A DNA stretch of 62,664 nucleotides, taken from positions 1-62,664 of the forward strand of contig DASXHZ010000051.1 of NCBI GenBank assembly GCA_036488085.1, written 5' to 3'. The notes beneath the pieces are model-generated. The model was not told the DNA's origin and made no database searches. It saw only the letters and a list, made by a program, of their open reading frames with translations. The translations under genes and the position numbers were made by a program. Below are positions 1-10,900 of this stretch, piece after piece. Source of the DNA: DASXHZ01 sp036488085. GTDB lineage: Bacteria; Acidobacteriota; Thermoanaerobaculia; Gp7-AA8. How positions within the stretch are numbered: position 1 is the stretch's first letter; every line of letters begins with the position of its first letter.

Positions 1-253
1 GAAGATGGAGAACCGGGCTATGGAAGCTGCCGTCCTATGGAAAGCCGCGATGAAGCTGCGTCTTTCCACAGGACTTGGGAAACGCCGGCAAGAAGCCGCC
101 GGCGTTTGCCACAGCTCCCACAGCCCCTGCCGCTAGAAAAAAGAGAGCAAAACGACGAGGAGAACCGACCGGGGGCGAATAACCCTATCTGCTGAACTTG
201 ACGGACACAACTGATAAGTCGGCGCTGTCTCGCGGTGAACGCACACAACAAGT
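1..253. other. Left edge; no supported gene
   Basis: One plus-strand frame is open from the window edge (base 2) to a TAG at 134-136 and could be the tail of a gene starting outside the window, but I do not recognise it and it runs through the hairpin at 80-107. From 137 to 253 I see no coding signal. The minus-strand serine hydrolase gene ends at 324, so this stretch is its downstream region. Confidence 0.4.
80..107. terminator. 10-bp perfect hairpin, possible terminator
   Basis: AAACGCCGGC at 80-89 pairs exactly with GCCGGCGTTT at 98-107 around an 8-base loop. The short T run on one side and A run on the other are what a bidirectional intrinsic terminator would show, though the T run is only three bases. 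Confidence 0.4.
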
Positions 254-301
254 CCTTCTCCCGGCGGGAGAAGGTGGCCGGTGGCCGGATGAGGGGCGTG
301 C
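254..301 (+). repeat. Dispersed palindromic repeat, copy 1
   Basis: A 9-bp stem (CCTTCTCCC at 254-262, GGGAGAAGG at 266-274) is followed by a GGTGGCCGG...GGATGAGGGGCGTGC tail. The same stem plus tail recurs at 25088-25136, with a further inverted copy at 25175-25240. It lies just downstream of a minus-strand gene. This is REP-like intergenic DNA. Confidence 0.7.
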
Positions 302-323
302 ATCTCGCGGAGATCGCGAGGTT

Positions 324-1823
324 CTAGGGTGTTCGCCCGAACTCCTCGCCCCACAACGTGAACGACGCCACGCTGCCGTCCTCTCCGAGGTGGAAGGTGA
401 CCTGTTCGTCGAGATCGTTGGCTTCGTCGAGGGCGGAGAAGGTATCGAACTGCCAGTGGGTCAGCGGGGTGTTGATGCGCTGCCAATGGAGGGTGAGTGC
501 GCCGTTCTCGAGGCCGACGGCGACCGGACCGTATGCGGGATGGGAGTACGTTCCGGTGTAGGCGAGAAGGTCGCGGGAGGGATGCGTGTCGGTGAGGCGC
601 TTCGACGCACGCTCCTGCTGGCGCGCCAGCGCTTTGTCGTCCGCTTTCTTGTCGGCTGCGAGGAGGACCGCGTCCCAATCCTTTGCGGGATGTCCGAGGA
701 TCAGATCGGCGATCTCGTTCCGGATGGCGAACCCGGCGAGACCGCGGCCGGCGTTGAGTAGCACGACGACGCCGGCATGTTGTTTCGGGAGGAGCCCTAC
801 CTGCGTGCGAAAGCCGTTGATGGCGCCGGCATGCGAAACGAGGAGCTGGCCGCCGTAGTCCTGGACGTTCCAACCCATCGCGTACGAGCGGATGTTCGTG
901 TCGAGGTCGACATCGGGATCGGTCCGGAGGGCGAACTGCGGCGCCTTCGTCTCGTTCAACGCCTCTGCGGAGACGATGCGCTTGCCGTCGATGACCCCGT
1001 CGGCGAGCTGGAACCGGAGCCACTGCGCCATGTCCCGCGCGTTCGACTTGATGTCGCCCGCGCCGCCGATGTTGTCGATGTTCTCGTATGGTTGGACCGA
1101 GATCGTCTGCGTCTTCGAGCTCCACTGATGCCCGGAGGCGTGGTTCGGGGACGCTAGGAACGCTGCGGAAGAGGTGAGCGTCGAAGTCATCCCGAGCGGA
1201 TCGAAGATGCGCGTCCTGCGGAACGTGTCGAACGGCATCTTCGCGGCGGCGCCGGCCGCCTCGCCGGCGATCATGAACATGTCATTGTTGTACTGGTATG
1301 CCGTGCGTATCGGCTTCGCAACTTTGAGGTAACCGACCGCGCGGATGATGTGCTCGCGCGGGAAAGATGTGTTGTCCCACAGCTCGTTGTGTCCCGCGAA
1401 GCCGCTGCGGTGGGAGACGATGTCGCGCATCGTCACGAGCGAGTCGGCGCAGGGATCGGTGAAGTGGAAGTAGTCAAGGTATTGACGAACCGGGTCGTCG
1501 AACTTCATCAGCTTCTCGTCGACGAGGATCGCCATCGAGGTCGTGGTGAACGCCTTCGAGGTGGATGCGATCTCGAATAGTGTGTCGGTCGTGACTCGGT
1601 CGCTCTTCCCGAGCTCGCGCACGCCGTAGCCGTTCGCGTAGACGAGCTTGTCGTTCTCGACGATCGCGATCGCCGCGCCGGGGATGTGCCAGGCCTCGAT
1701 CGTATGCTGGACGATACGGTCGACCGCCTTCGTATCGATCGTCTGAGCAAGCGTCTGAGCAAGCGCGAGCGGAGCGAGGGCCAGAGCTAGGGTGAGGGTG
1801 AGCAGGAAGCGAACCGAACGCAT
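324..1823 (-). CDS. Secreted serine hydrolase, class C beta-lactamase fold
   Basis: This 499-residue protein has a signal peptide of about 22 residues and the penicillin-binding / class C beta-lactamase fold. The SxxK motif is S87-T-S-K90 with Ser87 as nucleophile, and the Y-x-N element is Y178-N-N180. A SHAG segment near residue 330 sits where the third motif is expected. The last 90 residues look like the DUF3471 domain often attached to this family. Such proteins are usually periplasmic or secreted peptidases or esterases rather than true lactamases, and the substrate cannot be told. The gene is divergent from the next one with only 44 bp between starts, so promoters must overlap. Confidence 0.85.
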   Translation of the reverse strand: MRSVRFLLTLTLALALAPLALAQTLAQTIDTKAVDRIVQHTIEAWHIPGAAIAIVENDKLVYANGYGVRELGKSDRVTTDTLFEIASTSKAFTTTSMAILVDEKLMKFDDPVRQYLDYFHFTDPCADSLVTMRDIVSHRSGFAGHNELWDNTSFPREHIIRAVGYLKVAKPIRTAYQYNNDMFMIAGEAAGAAAKMPFDTFRRTRIFDPLGMTSTLTSSAAFLASPNHASGHQWSSKTQTISVQPYENIDNIGGAGDIKSNARDMAQWLRFQLADGVIDGKRIVSAEALNETKAPQFALRTDPDVDLDTNIRSYAMGWNVQDYGGQLLVSHAGAINGFRTQVGLLPKQHAGVVVLLNAGRGLAGFAIRNEIADLILGHPAKDWDAVLLAADKKADDKALARQQERASKRLTDTHPSRDLLAYTGTYSHPAYGPVAVGLENGALTLHWQRINTPLTHWQFDTFSALDEANDLDEQVTFHLGEDGSVASFTLWGEEFGRTP

Positions 1824-1867
1824 ACGCGGATACTAAGCGCGAACGTGTCTTGCTTCGTATCACCTGC

Positions 1868-3151
1868 ATGCAACGCGCACTCGCTCTCTTTCTCTTTGCG
1901 TTCTCCCTTCCCGCCCTCGCCGACATCACGATCTCGACCGTAACGCCGGCAGCGGCGCTCATCGGCGGTGGGACGATCGTCCACATCCATGGCACAAACC
2001 TCCTCGGTGTACCGCTGGCGTGCGCCGCGCTCCAGTGCAGCGTGTACGTGCAGTTCGGTGACGTCCTCGGCACGGTGGTCGTCGACTCGGCCGATGAAAT
2101 CGTCGTCGTCGCGCCGCCGCATGCGGCCGGTCCGGTCGACCTCGTCGTGAACGTGCCGCTGAATGGGCCGCTCACCCTGAAGAGTGCGTTCACGTATCAG
2201 GATCCGGACGACTCTGCCATTCGCGTGCTGCTTCCGATCGCGATGGGGACGCCGGGGGCGTTCAACACCAAGTGGCAGGCGGACGTGCTCGCGCATAACG
2301 CGACGACCGGCTCGGTCGACATCGCCGGTACGACGGTTCCGCCGATGTCGACGAGGCGTCTGTCGATCACGTCGTCCAGCGCCGTGTTCCTCGACATCCC
2401 GCGGAGCGCCTATGACGGCGTCACGATCACGACACACGCCCACGACGCTACGCACGATGCCGAGAGCCTCGGCGTGGATGTCCCATCCGTCCCCGAAACT
2501 CAGTTCCGGCGTGCGCTGGTGCTGCCGGGCATTCCGAACGACTTCCGCTATCGCGTTCTGCTGCGGGTGTACGGATTCCCGGGAGCGTATCCGGTCACGA
2601 TTCGCACCCGCGACGACCAGACGGAGGAACTCATCAACAGTGTGACCGCGGTCATGCAGGGAACGGGCGTCGCGTACCTCCAGCTCCCGCTCGCGGCTCC
2701 CGCGGCGTCGCCGGTCGTCCGCGTCGAAGTCTCGGCGAACGTGCCGATCTGGGGGTTCCTCACGCTCACGAACAACGTGACGGAGAACGTCACGACGATT
2801 ACTCCGAGCATCACCGTGGCGCCCGACGTGCCGTCGACGACAACGCTGACGGCGGGGCGGTGGGCGAGTCCTGGCTACTGCCTGACCGTCGATTCAAGTA
2901 CTGCCGCTCTGATGACCGGATGCGGTTTTGGCCATTTTTCGGTACCGCCTGCGATCGACCCGGATGGCCACTTCGAGACGGACGGTACGTTCCTATCCGG
3001 CCCGATCCCGACGCAGCCGCAGCCGGCGCACTTTTCCGGCGTTGTGAACAACGGCACTCTCGCGCTGATCGTTCGAACGTCCTCGTCTACCGTCGGACCG
3101 TTCTCTGTGCAGCTCGGCTCGACCGTTCCCTGCCCCATACCCTGCCCGTAG
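1868..3151 (+). CDS. Secreted protein with N-terminal IPT/TIG domain
   Basis: I chose the ATG at 1868 (427 residues) over an in-frame TTG at 1850 because it starts directly with a signal peptide (MQRALALFLFAFSLPALA). Residues about 20-105 form an IPT/TIG immunoglobulin-like fold, recognisable from its ITISTVTPAAALIGGG start. The middle is beta-rich with no family I recognise, and the C terminus has several cysteines and ends in a Pro/Cys tail. It is probably an extracellular or surface protein of unknown function. Confidence 0.75.
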   Translation: MQRALALFLFAFSLPALADITISTVTPAAALIGGGTIVHIHGTNLLGVPLACAALQCSVYVQFGDVLGTVVVDSADEIVVVAPPHAAGPVDLVVNVPLNGPLTLKSAFTYQDPDDSAIRVLLPIAMGTPGAFNTKWQADVLAHNATTGSVDIAGTTVPPMSTRRLSITSSSAVFLDIPRSAYDGVTITTHAHDATHDAESLGVDVPSVPETQFRRALVLPGIPNDFRYRVLLRVYGFPGAYPVTIRTRDDQTEELINSVTAVMQGTGVAYLQLPLAAPAASPVVRVEVSANVPIWGFLTLTNNVTENVTTITPSITVAPDVPSTTTLTAGRWASPGYCLTVDSSTAALMTGCGFGHFSVPPAIDPDGHFETDGTFLSGPIPTQPQPAHFSGVVNNGTLALIVRTSSSTVGPFSVQLGSTVPCPIPCP

Positions 3152-3192
3152 GGTGCGTCACTTGCACTCTCGCCGCCCGAAGGCAGTGAGAG

Positions 3193-3348
3193 ATGGCAAC
3201 CAAGCGGCTTGTGAGCCCGGCGCAACCGGAGGAGATCGCGCCGGCGTACGCCTTCCTTGCATCGCTCGTCACTGGCTCATACATTACCGGGCTCGTGCTG
3301 CCGGTCATCGGGGGAGTGGTCGGCGCGACGTCAAGTCAAAAAGAGTGA
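3193..3348 (+). pseudogene. Remnant of a short-chain dehydrogenase C terminus
   Basis: A 51-codon frame reads PAQPEEIAPAYAFLAS, then GSYITG and VLPVIGG. This is the characteristic C-terminal segment of classical short-chain dehydrogenase/reductases (PEEIAPAYVFLAS, SYITGQVL-V-GG). There is no Rossmann or YxxxK part upstream, because the previous gene ends only 41 bp earlier. I read it as a fragment of an SDR gene that was mostly deleted, not as a functional gene. Confidence 0.65.
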
Positions 3349-3412
3349 CGAAATTGCGTCCGCTTCGGCATTTCGGCCCGTGGGTCGTAAGCGCGCAAGT
3401 AGGAGGAGTTTG

Positions 3413-4687
3413 ATGGCGCAACGGCCGGAACGAGAGACCCCGGGGGCACCACCCGACATCCACGTTGCTCCTGAGCCGGAAGCAGGCGGCCATCACAAGC
3501 GCAATCGCAACATCGCGATCGCGGTCGTGGTGATCGTGATCATTCTCCTTGTCGTCTTCCTCCGCCAGCGCGCGGCGAGCAACGCGAAGGTGGCGCAGTC
3601 AGCCGCCGCGAGCTCTCGCAATCGCAGCGTTCCCGTCTCCGTCGTGCCGGTGGTCGCCCGCGACGTCCCCGTCTACCTCGACGGCCTGGGCAACGTGAAC
3701 GCATTGAACACGGTCACGGTGAAGACGCGCATCGACGGCCAGCTCCTCCGCTTCGACTTTCAGGAAGGGCAGGTTGTCACCGCCGGCCAGGAGATCGCGC
3801 TCATCGATCCGGCTCCCTCGGAGGCGCAGCTCGCGCAGGCCGAGGCGAACCGTTTCAAGGACGAGGCAACGCTGCAGAACGCGCGGCACGATCTCGAACG
3901 CTACGCCGATCTCTACAAGGCCGGCGTCATCCCGCAGCAGCAGTACAACACGCAGCAGTCGTCGGTACGCGTCGACGAGGGGACGATCAAGGCCGACGAC
4001 GCGCAGATCCAGCAGACGAAGCTGAACGTGGAGTACTGCCACATCAAGGCGCCGATCACGGGACGCGTCGGCATCCGTTTCGTCGATCCCGGTAACATGG
4101 TGCACGCCTCGGATCAGAACGGCCTCGTCGTCATCACGCAGATGCAGCCGATCGCCGTGCTCTTTACCTTGCCCGAGGACCAGTTGCCGCCGGTGACGCA
4201 ACACATGCGGGGCGCCGGGCTGGCGGTTCAGGCGCTGAGCCGCGACAACACGTCCCTCCTGGCCACCGGACGCCTCCTGACCATCGACAATCAGATCGAT
4301 CCGAATACCGGCACCTTCCGCTGCAAGGCGATTTTCGACAACAGCAAGGGCTCGCTCTTCCCGAATCAGTTCATCAACGCCCGGCTGCAGGTCGACGTGC
4401 GGCACCACGTCGCGACCGTCCCCTCGGCCGCGGTGCAGCACGGCTCGCAAGGGACGTACGTTTACGTCGTGACGCCTCAGAAGACGGCGCAGATGCGCGT
4501 CGTCCAGGTGCAGATGTCGGAGGGGTTGACCTCGGTCGTCAGCGGCGTGAATGAAGGCGAGCAGGTCGTGACCGACGGCGCGGACAAGATCCAGCCGAAC
4601 GGAAAGGTGGAGATCGCCGGCGCCCCGGGCGGCGGTGGTGCCGGCGGACGGGGCGGCGGCGGGCGGGGCAAGAGACGAGCGTCGTGA
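3413..4687 (+). CDS. RND efflux periplasmic adaptor (MdtA-like)
   Basis: This 424-residue protein is an HlyD/MdtA-type membrane fusion protein. It has a cytoplasmic N terminus, one membrane anchor at about residues 33-50, the lipoyl half-motifs, an alpha-hairpin (AQAEANRFKDEATLQNARHD region) and beta-barrel / membrane-proximal domains. It ends in a Gly-rich tail. The ATG at 3413 is preceded by AGGAGG at 3401-3406, which rules out longer upstream starts. The stop overlaps the GTG start of the first pump gene (GTGA), so the two are translationally coupled. The family bridges an RND pump to an outer-membrane channel, and no TolC-like gene is present in the window. Confidence 0.93.
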   Translation: MAQRPERETPGAPPDIHVAPEPEAGGHHKRNRNIAIAVVVIVIILLVVFLRQRAASNAKVAQSAAASSRNRSVPVSVVPVVARDVPVYLDGLGNVNALNTVTVKTRIDGQLLRFDFQEGQVVTAGQEIALIDPAPSEAQLAQAEANRFKDEATLQNARHDLERYADLYKAGVIPQQQYNTQQSSVRVDEGTIKADDAQIQQTKLNVEYCHIKAPITGRVGIRFVDPGNMVHASDQNGLVVITQMQPIAVLFTLPEDQLPPVTQHMRGAGLAVQALSRDNTSLLATGRLLTIDNQIDPNTGTFRCKAIFDNSKGSLFPNQFINARLQVDVRHHVATVPSAAVQHGSQGTYVYVVTPQKTAQMRVVQVQMSEGLTSVVSGVNEGEQVVTDGADKIQPNGKVEIAGAPGGGGAGGRGGGGRGKRRAS

Positions 4688-7600
4688 ACCCATCCCGGAT
4701 CTTCATCCTTCGTCCCGTCGCCACCTCTCTCTTGATGGCGGCGATCCTTCTGGTCGGCATCGTGGCGTACCGGGAGCTGCCGGTGTCGGCGCTGCCGCAG
4801 GTCGACTATCCGACCATCCAGGTGCTGACGTTCTATCCCGGCGCGAGCCCCGACGTGATGACGTCGTCCGTGACCGCGCCGATGGAACGGCAGTTCGGAC
4901 AGATCCCGGGCCTGCAGCAGATGTCGAGCGTCAGCTCCTTCGGCGGCTCGATGATCACGCTGCAGTTCGATCTGAAACAGAACATCGACGTCGCCGAGCA
5001 GGAGGTTCAGGCGGCGATCAACGCGTCGGCGAGCTTCCTGCCGCGCGACCTCCCGAATCCGCCGATCTACAGCAAAGTCAATCCGGCCGACACGCCGATC
5101 CTGACGATGGGCCTCACCTCGACCCAGCTCCCGCTCAGCAAAGTCGAGGACCTCGCCGACACCACGCTGGCGCAGAAGATCTCGCAGCTCCCCGGCGTCG
5201 GTCTCGTCACGATCAGCGGCGGCCAGAAGCCGGCGGTGCGCGTGCAGGCGAATCCCGCGGCGCTCGCGTCGTACGGCCTCAGCCTCGAAGACCTCCGCAC
5301 CGGGCTCGCCGCCGCGAACACCGACCAGGCGAAGGGCAACCTGCAGGGGCCGGAGCAGAGCTTCAGCATCGGTGCGAACGATCAGATCTTCTCGAGCGGC
5401 GACTACAAGCCGGTGATCATCGCGTACCGCAACGGCGCGCCGGTGCGGGTCGGCGACGTCGCGAGCGTGGTCGATAGCGTCGAGGATGCGCAGAAGGCGG
5501 CGTGGAAGAACACCACGCCCGCCGTGATCATGAACGTCCAGCGGCAGCCGGGCGCGAACATCATCAACGTCGTCGACCGGATCGAGCAGCTCCTCCCGCA
5601 GCTCACCAGCAGCCTCCCGCCGACCGTGAAGGTCTCCGTTCTCACCGACCGCACCGTCACGATCCGCGCCTCGGTGCGCGACGTTGAGTTCGAGCTGCTG
5701 CTGACCATCGGGCTCGTCGTCCTCGTGATCTTTCTCTTCCTCCGCCGCTTCTCCGCGACGGTGATCCCGAGCGTCGCCGTGCCGCTGTCAATCGTCGGCA
5801 CGTTCGCCGTCATGTACCTCCTCGGCTACTCGCTCGACAACTTGTCTCTGATGGCGCTGACGATATCGACCGGGTTCGTCGTCGACGACGCCATCGTCAT
5901 GATCGAGAACATCACGCGCTACATCGAGGAAGGGGAGAGTCCGCTCGAAGCGGCCCTCAAGGGATCGAAGCAGATTGGCTTCACGATCGTGTCGTTGACC
6001 GTGTCGCTCATCGCCGTGCTCATCCCGCTGCTCTTCATGGCGGACATCGTCGGCCGCCTGTTCCGCGAGTTCGCGGTCACGCTCAGCGTCACGATCCTCG
6101 TCTCCGCGGTCGTCTCGCTGACGCTGACGCCGATGATGTCGTCGAAGCTGCTGAAAGCGGAGAAGGACACGAAGAAGGAGAGCCGCTTCTTCACGAAGTC
6201 GGAAGAGCTGTTCGAGCGCGTGATCGCGTTCTACGGACGGACGCTGCAGGTCGTGCTGCGGCACCAGACGACGACGCTCATCATCACGGTTGGGACGCTC
6301 CTGCTGACGATCTTCCTCTTCATCATCGTCCCGAAGGGCTTCTTCCCCGTGCAGGACACGGGCGTGATCCTCGGTATCTCAGAGGCGCCGGAGGACACGT
6401 CGTTCCGGGCGATGGCGGAGCGGCAACTGCAGTTGACGGAGGTCGTCTCGAAGGACCCGGCGGTCGCCAGCGTCGCGTCGTTTATCGGCGTCGACGGGAC
6501 GAACATGACCTCGAACGTCGGCCGGATCCAGATCAATCTAAAGCCGCTCGAAGACCGCAACGCCAACGCCTCCGACATCATTCGCCGCCTGCAACCGAAG
6601 GTGGCGAACGTCGCCGGCATCACGCTCTACATGCAGCCGGTGCAGGACCTCTCGGTCGAGAACCGCGTCAGCCGCACGCAGTACCAGTACACGCTCGAAG
6701 ATGCGAACTCGACCGAGCTGGCGCAGTGGGTGCCGAAGGTCATCGCGGCGCTGGAGAAGATTCCGGAGCTGCGCGACGTGGCGAGCGATCAGGGGAGCGG
6801 CAGCCTCGAAGCGGACCTCGTCGTCGACCGCAACACCGCCTCACGCCTCGGCGTGACGCCGCAGATGATCGACGACACGCTCTACGACGCCTTCGGCCAG
6901 CGCCAGGTCTCGACGATCTTTACGCAGCTCAACCAGTACCACGTCGTCCTCGAAGCCGATCCGAAGCTGCAAATCTCCCCCGACGCGCTGGAGCACATCT
7001 ACGTGCATGCCGGCGCGGCGTCGGCGTCCGCGGGGACGGGTACCCCGACCGTCGGCGCCGCCGCGGCGTCGCAGAGCGCGACCACCACGCCGACGGCGAC
7101 CCTCGGGTCGGCAACTCCGGGAACCACGCAGCCGGTGCCGGGGCTCTCGGGCACGCGCGAGCAGATCATTCCGCTGAGCAGCTTCGCGCACATCGAAACG
7201 CATTCAACGCCGGTCGCCGTTAATCACCTCGGCCAGTTCCCGGTGACGACGATCTCGTTCAATCTCGCGCCGAACGAGGCGCTCGGCGCGGCGACGAAGC
7301 GGGTCGACGAAGAGGTCGCGAAGCTCGGCCTTCCGGCGAGCATCCATCCCGAGTTTCAGGGCACCGCCGCGGTGTTCCGCAGCTCGCTGGCGAACGAAGG
7401 ATGGCTGATCCTCGCGGCGCTCGTGACGGTCTACATCGTCCTCGGCGTCCTGTACGAGAGCTACATCCACCCGATCACGATTCTCTCGACGCTGCCGTCG
7501 GCCGGCGTCGGCGCCATCCTGGCGCTGCTGCTCTTCCACATGGAGCTCGGCGTCGTCGCGCTGATCGGCATCATCCTGCTGATCGGCATCGTCAAGAAGA

Positions 7601-7932
7601 ACGCCATCATGATGATCGACTTCGCGCTGGAGGCGGAGCGCGAGGAAGGGAAGCCGGCCGAGGAGGCGATCTATCAGGCCTGCCTGCTGCGATTCCGCCC
7701 GATCATGATGACGACCTTCGCCGCCCTCTTCGGCGGCCTCCCGCTCGCCCTCGGCCGCGGCACCGGCGCCGAGCTGCGCCACCCCCTCGGCGTCACCATC
7801 GTCGGCGGTCTCCTCGTCAGCCAGCTCCTCACGCTCTACACGACCCCGGTCGTCTATCTCTGGTTTGATCGCCTCGCGGCGCGTGTTCGCAGCCGCGTTC
7901 ACATCGGCAATCCGGAGCCGGCGACCTCGTGA
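4684..7932 (+). CDS. RND multidrug efflux pump subunit (MdtB-like)
   Basis: A 1082-residue AcrB/MdtB-type inner-membrane proton antiporter. It has the typical two repeats of membrane helices and porter domains, the TM4 acidic pair in FVVDDAIVMIEN, and the conserved KKNAIMMIDFALEAE and PIMMTTFAALFGGLPLALG segments. It starts at GTG 4684, overlapping the adaptor stop, and its stop overlaps the next GTG (7929) in the same GTGA pattern. An unusual Ala/Thr/Gly-rich stretch of roughly 45 residues lies near residues 778-820. It is missing at the matching place in the paralogue downstream. The two paralogous pumps in a row resemble MdtBC, which work as a heteromultimer. Confidence 0.93.
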   Translation: MNPSRIFILRPVATSLLMAAILLVGIVAYRELPVSALPQVDYPTIQVLTFYPGASPDVMTSSVTAPMERQFGQIPGLQQMSSVSSFGGSMITLQFDLKQNIDVAEQEVQAAINASASFLPRDLPNPPIYSKVNPADTPILTMGLTSTQLPLSKVEDLADTTLAQKISQLPGVGLVTISGGQKPAVRVQANPAALASYGLSLEDLRTGLAAANTDQAKGNLQGPEQSFSIGANDQIFSSGDYKPVIIAYRNGAPVRVGDVASVVDSVEDAQKAAWKNTTPAVIMNVQRQPGANIINVVDRIEQLLPQLTSSLPPTVKVSVLTDRTVTIRASVRDVEFELLLTIGLVVLVIFLFLRRFSATVIPSVAVPLSIVGTFAVMYLLGYSLDNLSLMALTISTGFVVDDAIVMIENITRYIEEGESPLEAALKGSKQIGFTIVSLTVSLIAVLIPLLFMADIVGRLFREFAVTLSVTILVSAVVSLTLTPMMSSKLLKAEKDTKKESRFFTKSEELFERVIAFYGRTLQVVLRHQTTTLIITVGTLLLTIFLFIIVPKGFFPVQDTGVILGISEAPEDTSFRAMAERQLQLTEVVSKDPAVASVASFIGVDGTNMTSNVGRIQINLKPLEDRNANASDIIRRLQPKVANVAGITLYMQPVQDLSVENRVSRTQYQYTLEDANSTELAQWVPKVIAALEKIPELRDVASDQGSGSLEADLVVDRNTASRLGVTPQMIDDTLYDAFGQRQVSTIFTQLNQYHVVLEADPKLQISPDALEHIYVHAGAASASAGTGTPTVGAAAASQSATTTPTATLGSATPGTTQPVPGLSGTREQIIPLSSFAHIETHSTPVAVNHLGQFPVTTISFNLAPNEALGAATKRVDEEVAKLGLPASIHPEFQGTAAVFRSSLANEGWLILAALVTVYIVLGVLYESYIHPITILSTLPSAGVGAILALLLFHMELGVVALIGIILLIGIVKKNAIMMIDFALEAEREEGKPAEEAIYQACLLRFRPIMMTTFAALFGGLPLALGRGTGAELRHPLGVTIVGGLLVSQLLTLYTTPVVYLWFDRLAARVRSRVHIGNPEPATS

Positions 7933-10900
7933 GTTTCTCCGATCCGTTCATTCGGCGGCCGGTCGGGACGTCGCTGCTGACGGCGGCGGTGCTGATGGCG
8001 GGGGCGCTTGGATACTCGAAGCTGCCGGTGGCGCCGCTGCCGCAGGTCGAGTTCCCGACGGTCTCGGTTAACGCGTCGCTCCCCGGCGCGGATCCGGAGA
8101 CGATGGCTTCGTCGGTCGCCACGCCGCTCGAGCGGCAGTTCGGCCGCATCGCCGGTATCACGCAGATGACGTCCAACAGCTCCTCCGGCTCGACGAACGT
8201 CACGCTGCAATTCGACCTCGACCGTGACATCGATGCCGCCGCGCGCGACGTGCAGGCGGCGATCAACGCGGCGCGCGGACAGCTTCCGGCGAACCTGCCG
8301 TCGAATCCGAACTGGCGCAAGGTCAATCCGGCGGATGCGCCGATCATGATCCTGGCGATGACGTCCGACGTCATGACGCAGCCGCAGATGTACGACGTCG
8401 GCGACACGATCCTGGCGCAGAAGATCGCGCAGATCGACGGCATCGGACAGGTCTTCGTCGGCGGCAGCTCGCGTCCCGCCGTCCGCGTCGAGATGAACCC
8501 GCTGCTGCTCAGCCGGATGAACGTCGGCGTCGACGCGGTGCGTACGTCCCTATCGGCCGCGAACGCGAACCGTCCGAAGGGAGCCGTCCAGGGGACGCAG
8601 GACGCGTCGATCATTCAGACGAACGATCAGCTCTTCAAGGCGGACGAATACCGGAGCCTCATCGTCACCTCGCGCGACGGCAAGCCGGTGATTCTGTCCG
8701 AGGTTGCGGAGGTGAAGGACGCCGTAGAGAACATCAATAGTGCGGGACAGGTGAACGGCAAGCCGTCGATCTCGCTCGTCCTCTTCCGGCAGCCGGGGGC
8801 GAACATCATCGGTACCGTCGACCGCGTCCGCGCTCTGATGCCGCAGCTTCAGGCGGCCATCCCGCCGGCTATCCACCTCGGTGTCGTCCTCGACCGCACG
8901 ACGACGATTCGTGCCTCCGTCCACGACGTCGAGTGGACGCTTCTGATCTCGATCCTGCTCGTCATCCTCGTCGTCTTCGCGTTCCTGCGGAGCGCGTGGG
9001 CGACGGTCATCCCGAGCATCGCGGTGCCGCTGTCGCTCATCGGCACCTTCGGGATCATGTATATCCTCGGCTACTCCCTCGACAACCTGTCGTTGATGGC
9101 GCTGACCATCTCGACCGGCTTCGTGGTCGACGACGCCATCGTCGTCATCGAGAACATCTCGCGCCACCTCGAGGCGGGCATGCGTCCGCTCGAAGCTTCG
9201 CTCCTCGGTGCGCGCGAGATCGGCTTCACAGTCTTCTCGATGAGCACCTCGCTCATCGCGGTGTTCATCCCGATCCTGCTCATGGGCGGCATCGTCGGAC
9301 GCCTCTTCCGCGAGTTCGCGGTGACGCTCAGCATCGCGATTGCGATCTCGCTCGTCGTCTCGCTCACGACCACGCCGATGATGTGCGCCAAGTTCCTGAT
9401 CCCCGAGGGCGAGCGAAAGCACGGTCGCATCTACCGCACCAGCGAACGCGCCTTCGAGAAGCTGCGGAACGGCTACGAGCACATGCTCGATTTCGTGCTC
9501 GCGAACACCTTGCCCGTGCTCCTCGTCACGTTCGCGACCATCGGCTTCACGGTCTATCTCTACATCATCATCCCGAAGGGTTTCTTCCCGATGCAGGACA
9601 CGGGACGCCTCGGCGGGAACATTCAGGCGGCGCAAGACACCTCGTTCCCCTCCCTGATCCAGAAGGCGAACGAGTTCATGCGGATCGTCGAGAAGGACCC
9701 GGCGGTCGAGAACGTCGTCTCGTTCACCGGCGGCGGCCGCGGCGGCGGCAACAGCGCCAGCATGTTCGTGTCGCTCAAGCCACTCGAGGAACGAAAAGTC
9801 GACGCGCAGAAGGTCATCGCGCGACTCCGGCCGAAGACCGCACACATCGCCGGCGCGCAGCTCTTCCTCAGCGCCACGCAGGATGTTCGCGTCGGCGGAC
9901 GGCAGAGCAACTCCGACTACCAGTACACGCTGCAGGGCGACAACGTGGCCGACTTGATGTCGTGGGCGCCAAAGCTCGAGAAGGCGATGCACAAGCTCAA
10001 AGAGGTGCGCGACGTCTCGAGCGACCAGCAGAACCAGGGCTTGCAGGCGACGGTGATCATCGATCGCCCCACCGCCGCGCGCCTCGGCGTCTCCCTCTCC
10101 GCCATCGACAGCACGCTTTACGACGCCTTCGGCCAACGCCAGGTGTCGGTGATGTACAGCGGCATGAACCAGTACCACGTCGTGATGGAGGTCGATCCGA
10201 AGTTCTCGCAGTCCCCAGCCGTGCTCACCAGCGTGTACGTGCACTCCTCAAACGGGCGCGACGTCCCGCTCAGCGCGTTCGCGAAATTCGGCATCGACCA
10301 GACGCCGCTCTCGATCCCGCACCAGGGGCAGTTCCCGGCGGTGACGATCTCGTTCAACCTCGCGCCCAACGTGTCGCTCGGCGACGCCACCAACGCCATC
10401 GAAGCGCTCGAACGGAAGATGCAGATGCCGTCGTCGATCCATCCCGGCTTCCAGGGGACGGCGCAGGCGTTCCAGGCATCGCTCAAGAACGAGCCGATCC
10501 TGATCCTCGCCGCGCTGCTGGCGGTCTACATCGTCCTCGGCATCCTCTACGAGAGCCTCGTCCATCCGATCACGATTCTCTCGACGCTTCCCTCGGCCGG
10601 CGTCGGCGCGCTGATCGCGCTGCTGCTGACGAATACCGAGTTCACGATCATCGCGCTGATCGGGATCATTCTCCTGATCGGCATCGTGAAGAAGAACGCC
10701 ATCATGATGATCGACTTCGCGCTCGAGGCGGAGCGCAAGGAGGGGAAGAGCCCGCGCGACGCGATCCGCGAAGCGTGTCTCCTCCGCTTCCGCCCGATCA
10801 TGATGACCACCATGGCCGCGCTCTTCGGCGGCCTGCCTCTCGCGCTCGGTTCGGGCGTCGGCAGCGAGCTGCGCCGCCCCCTGGGCATCGCCATCGTCGG

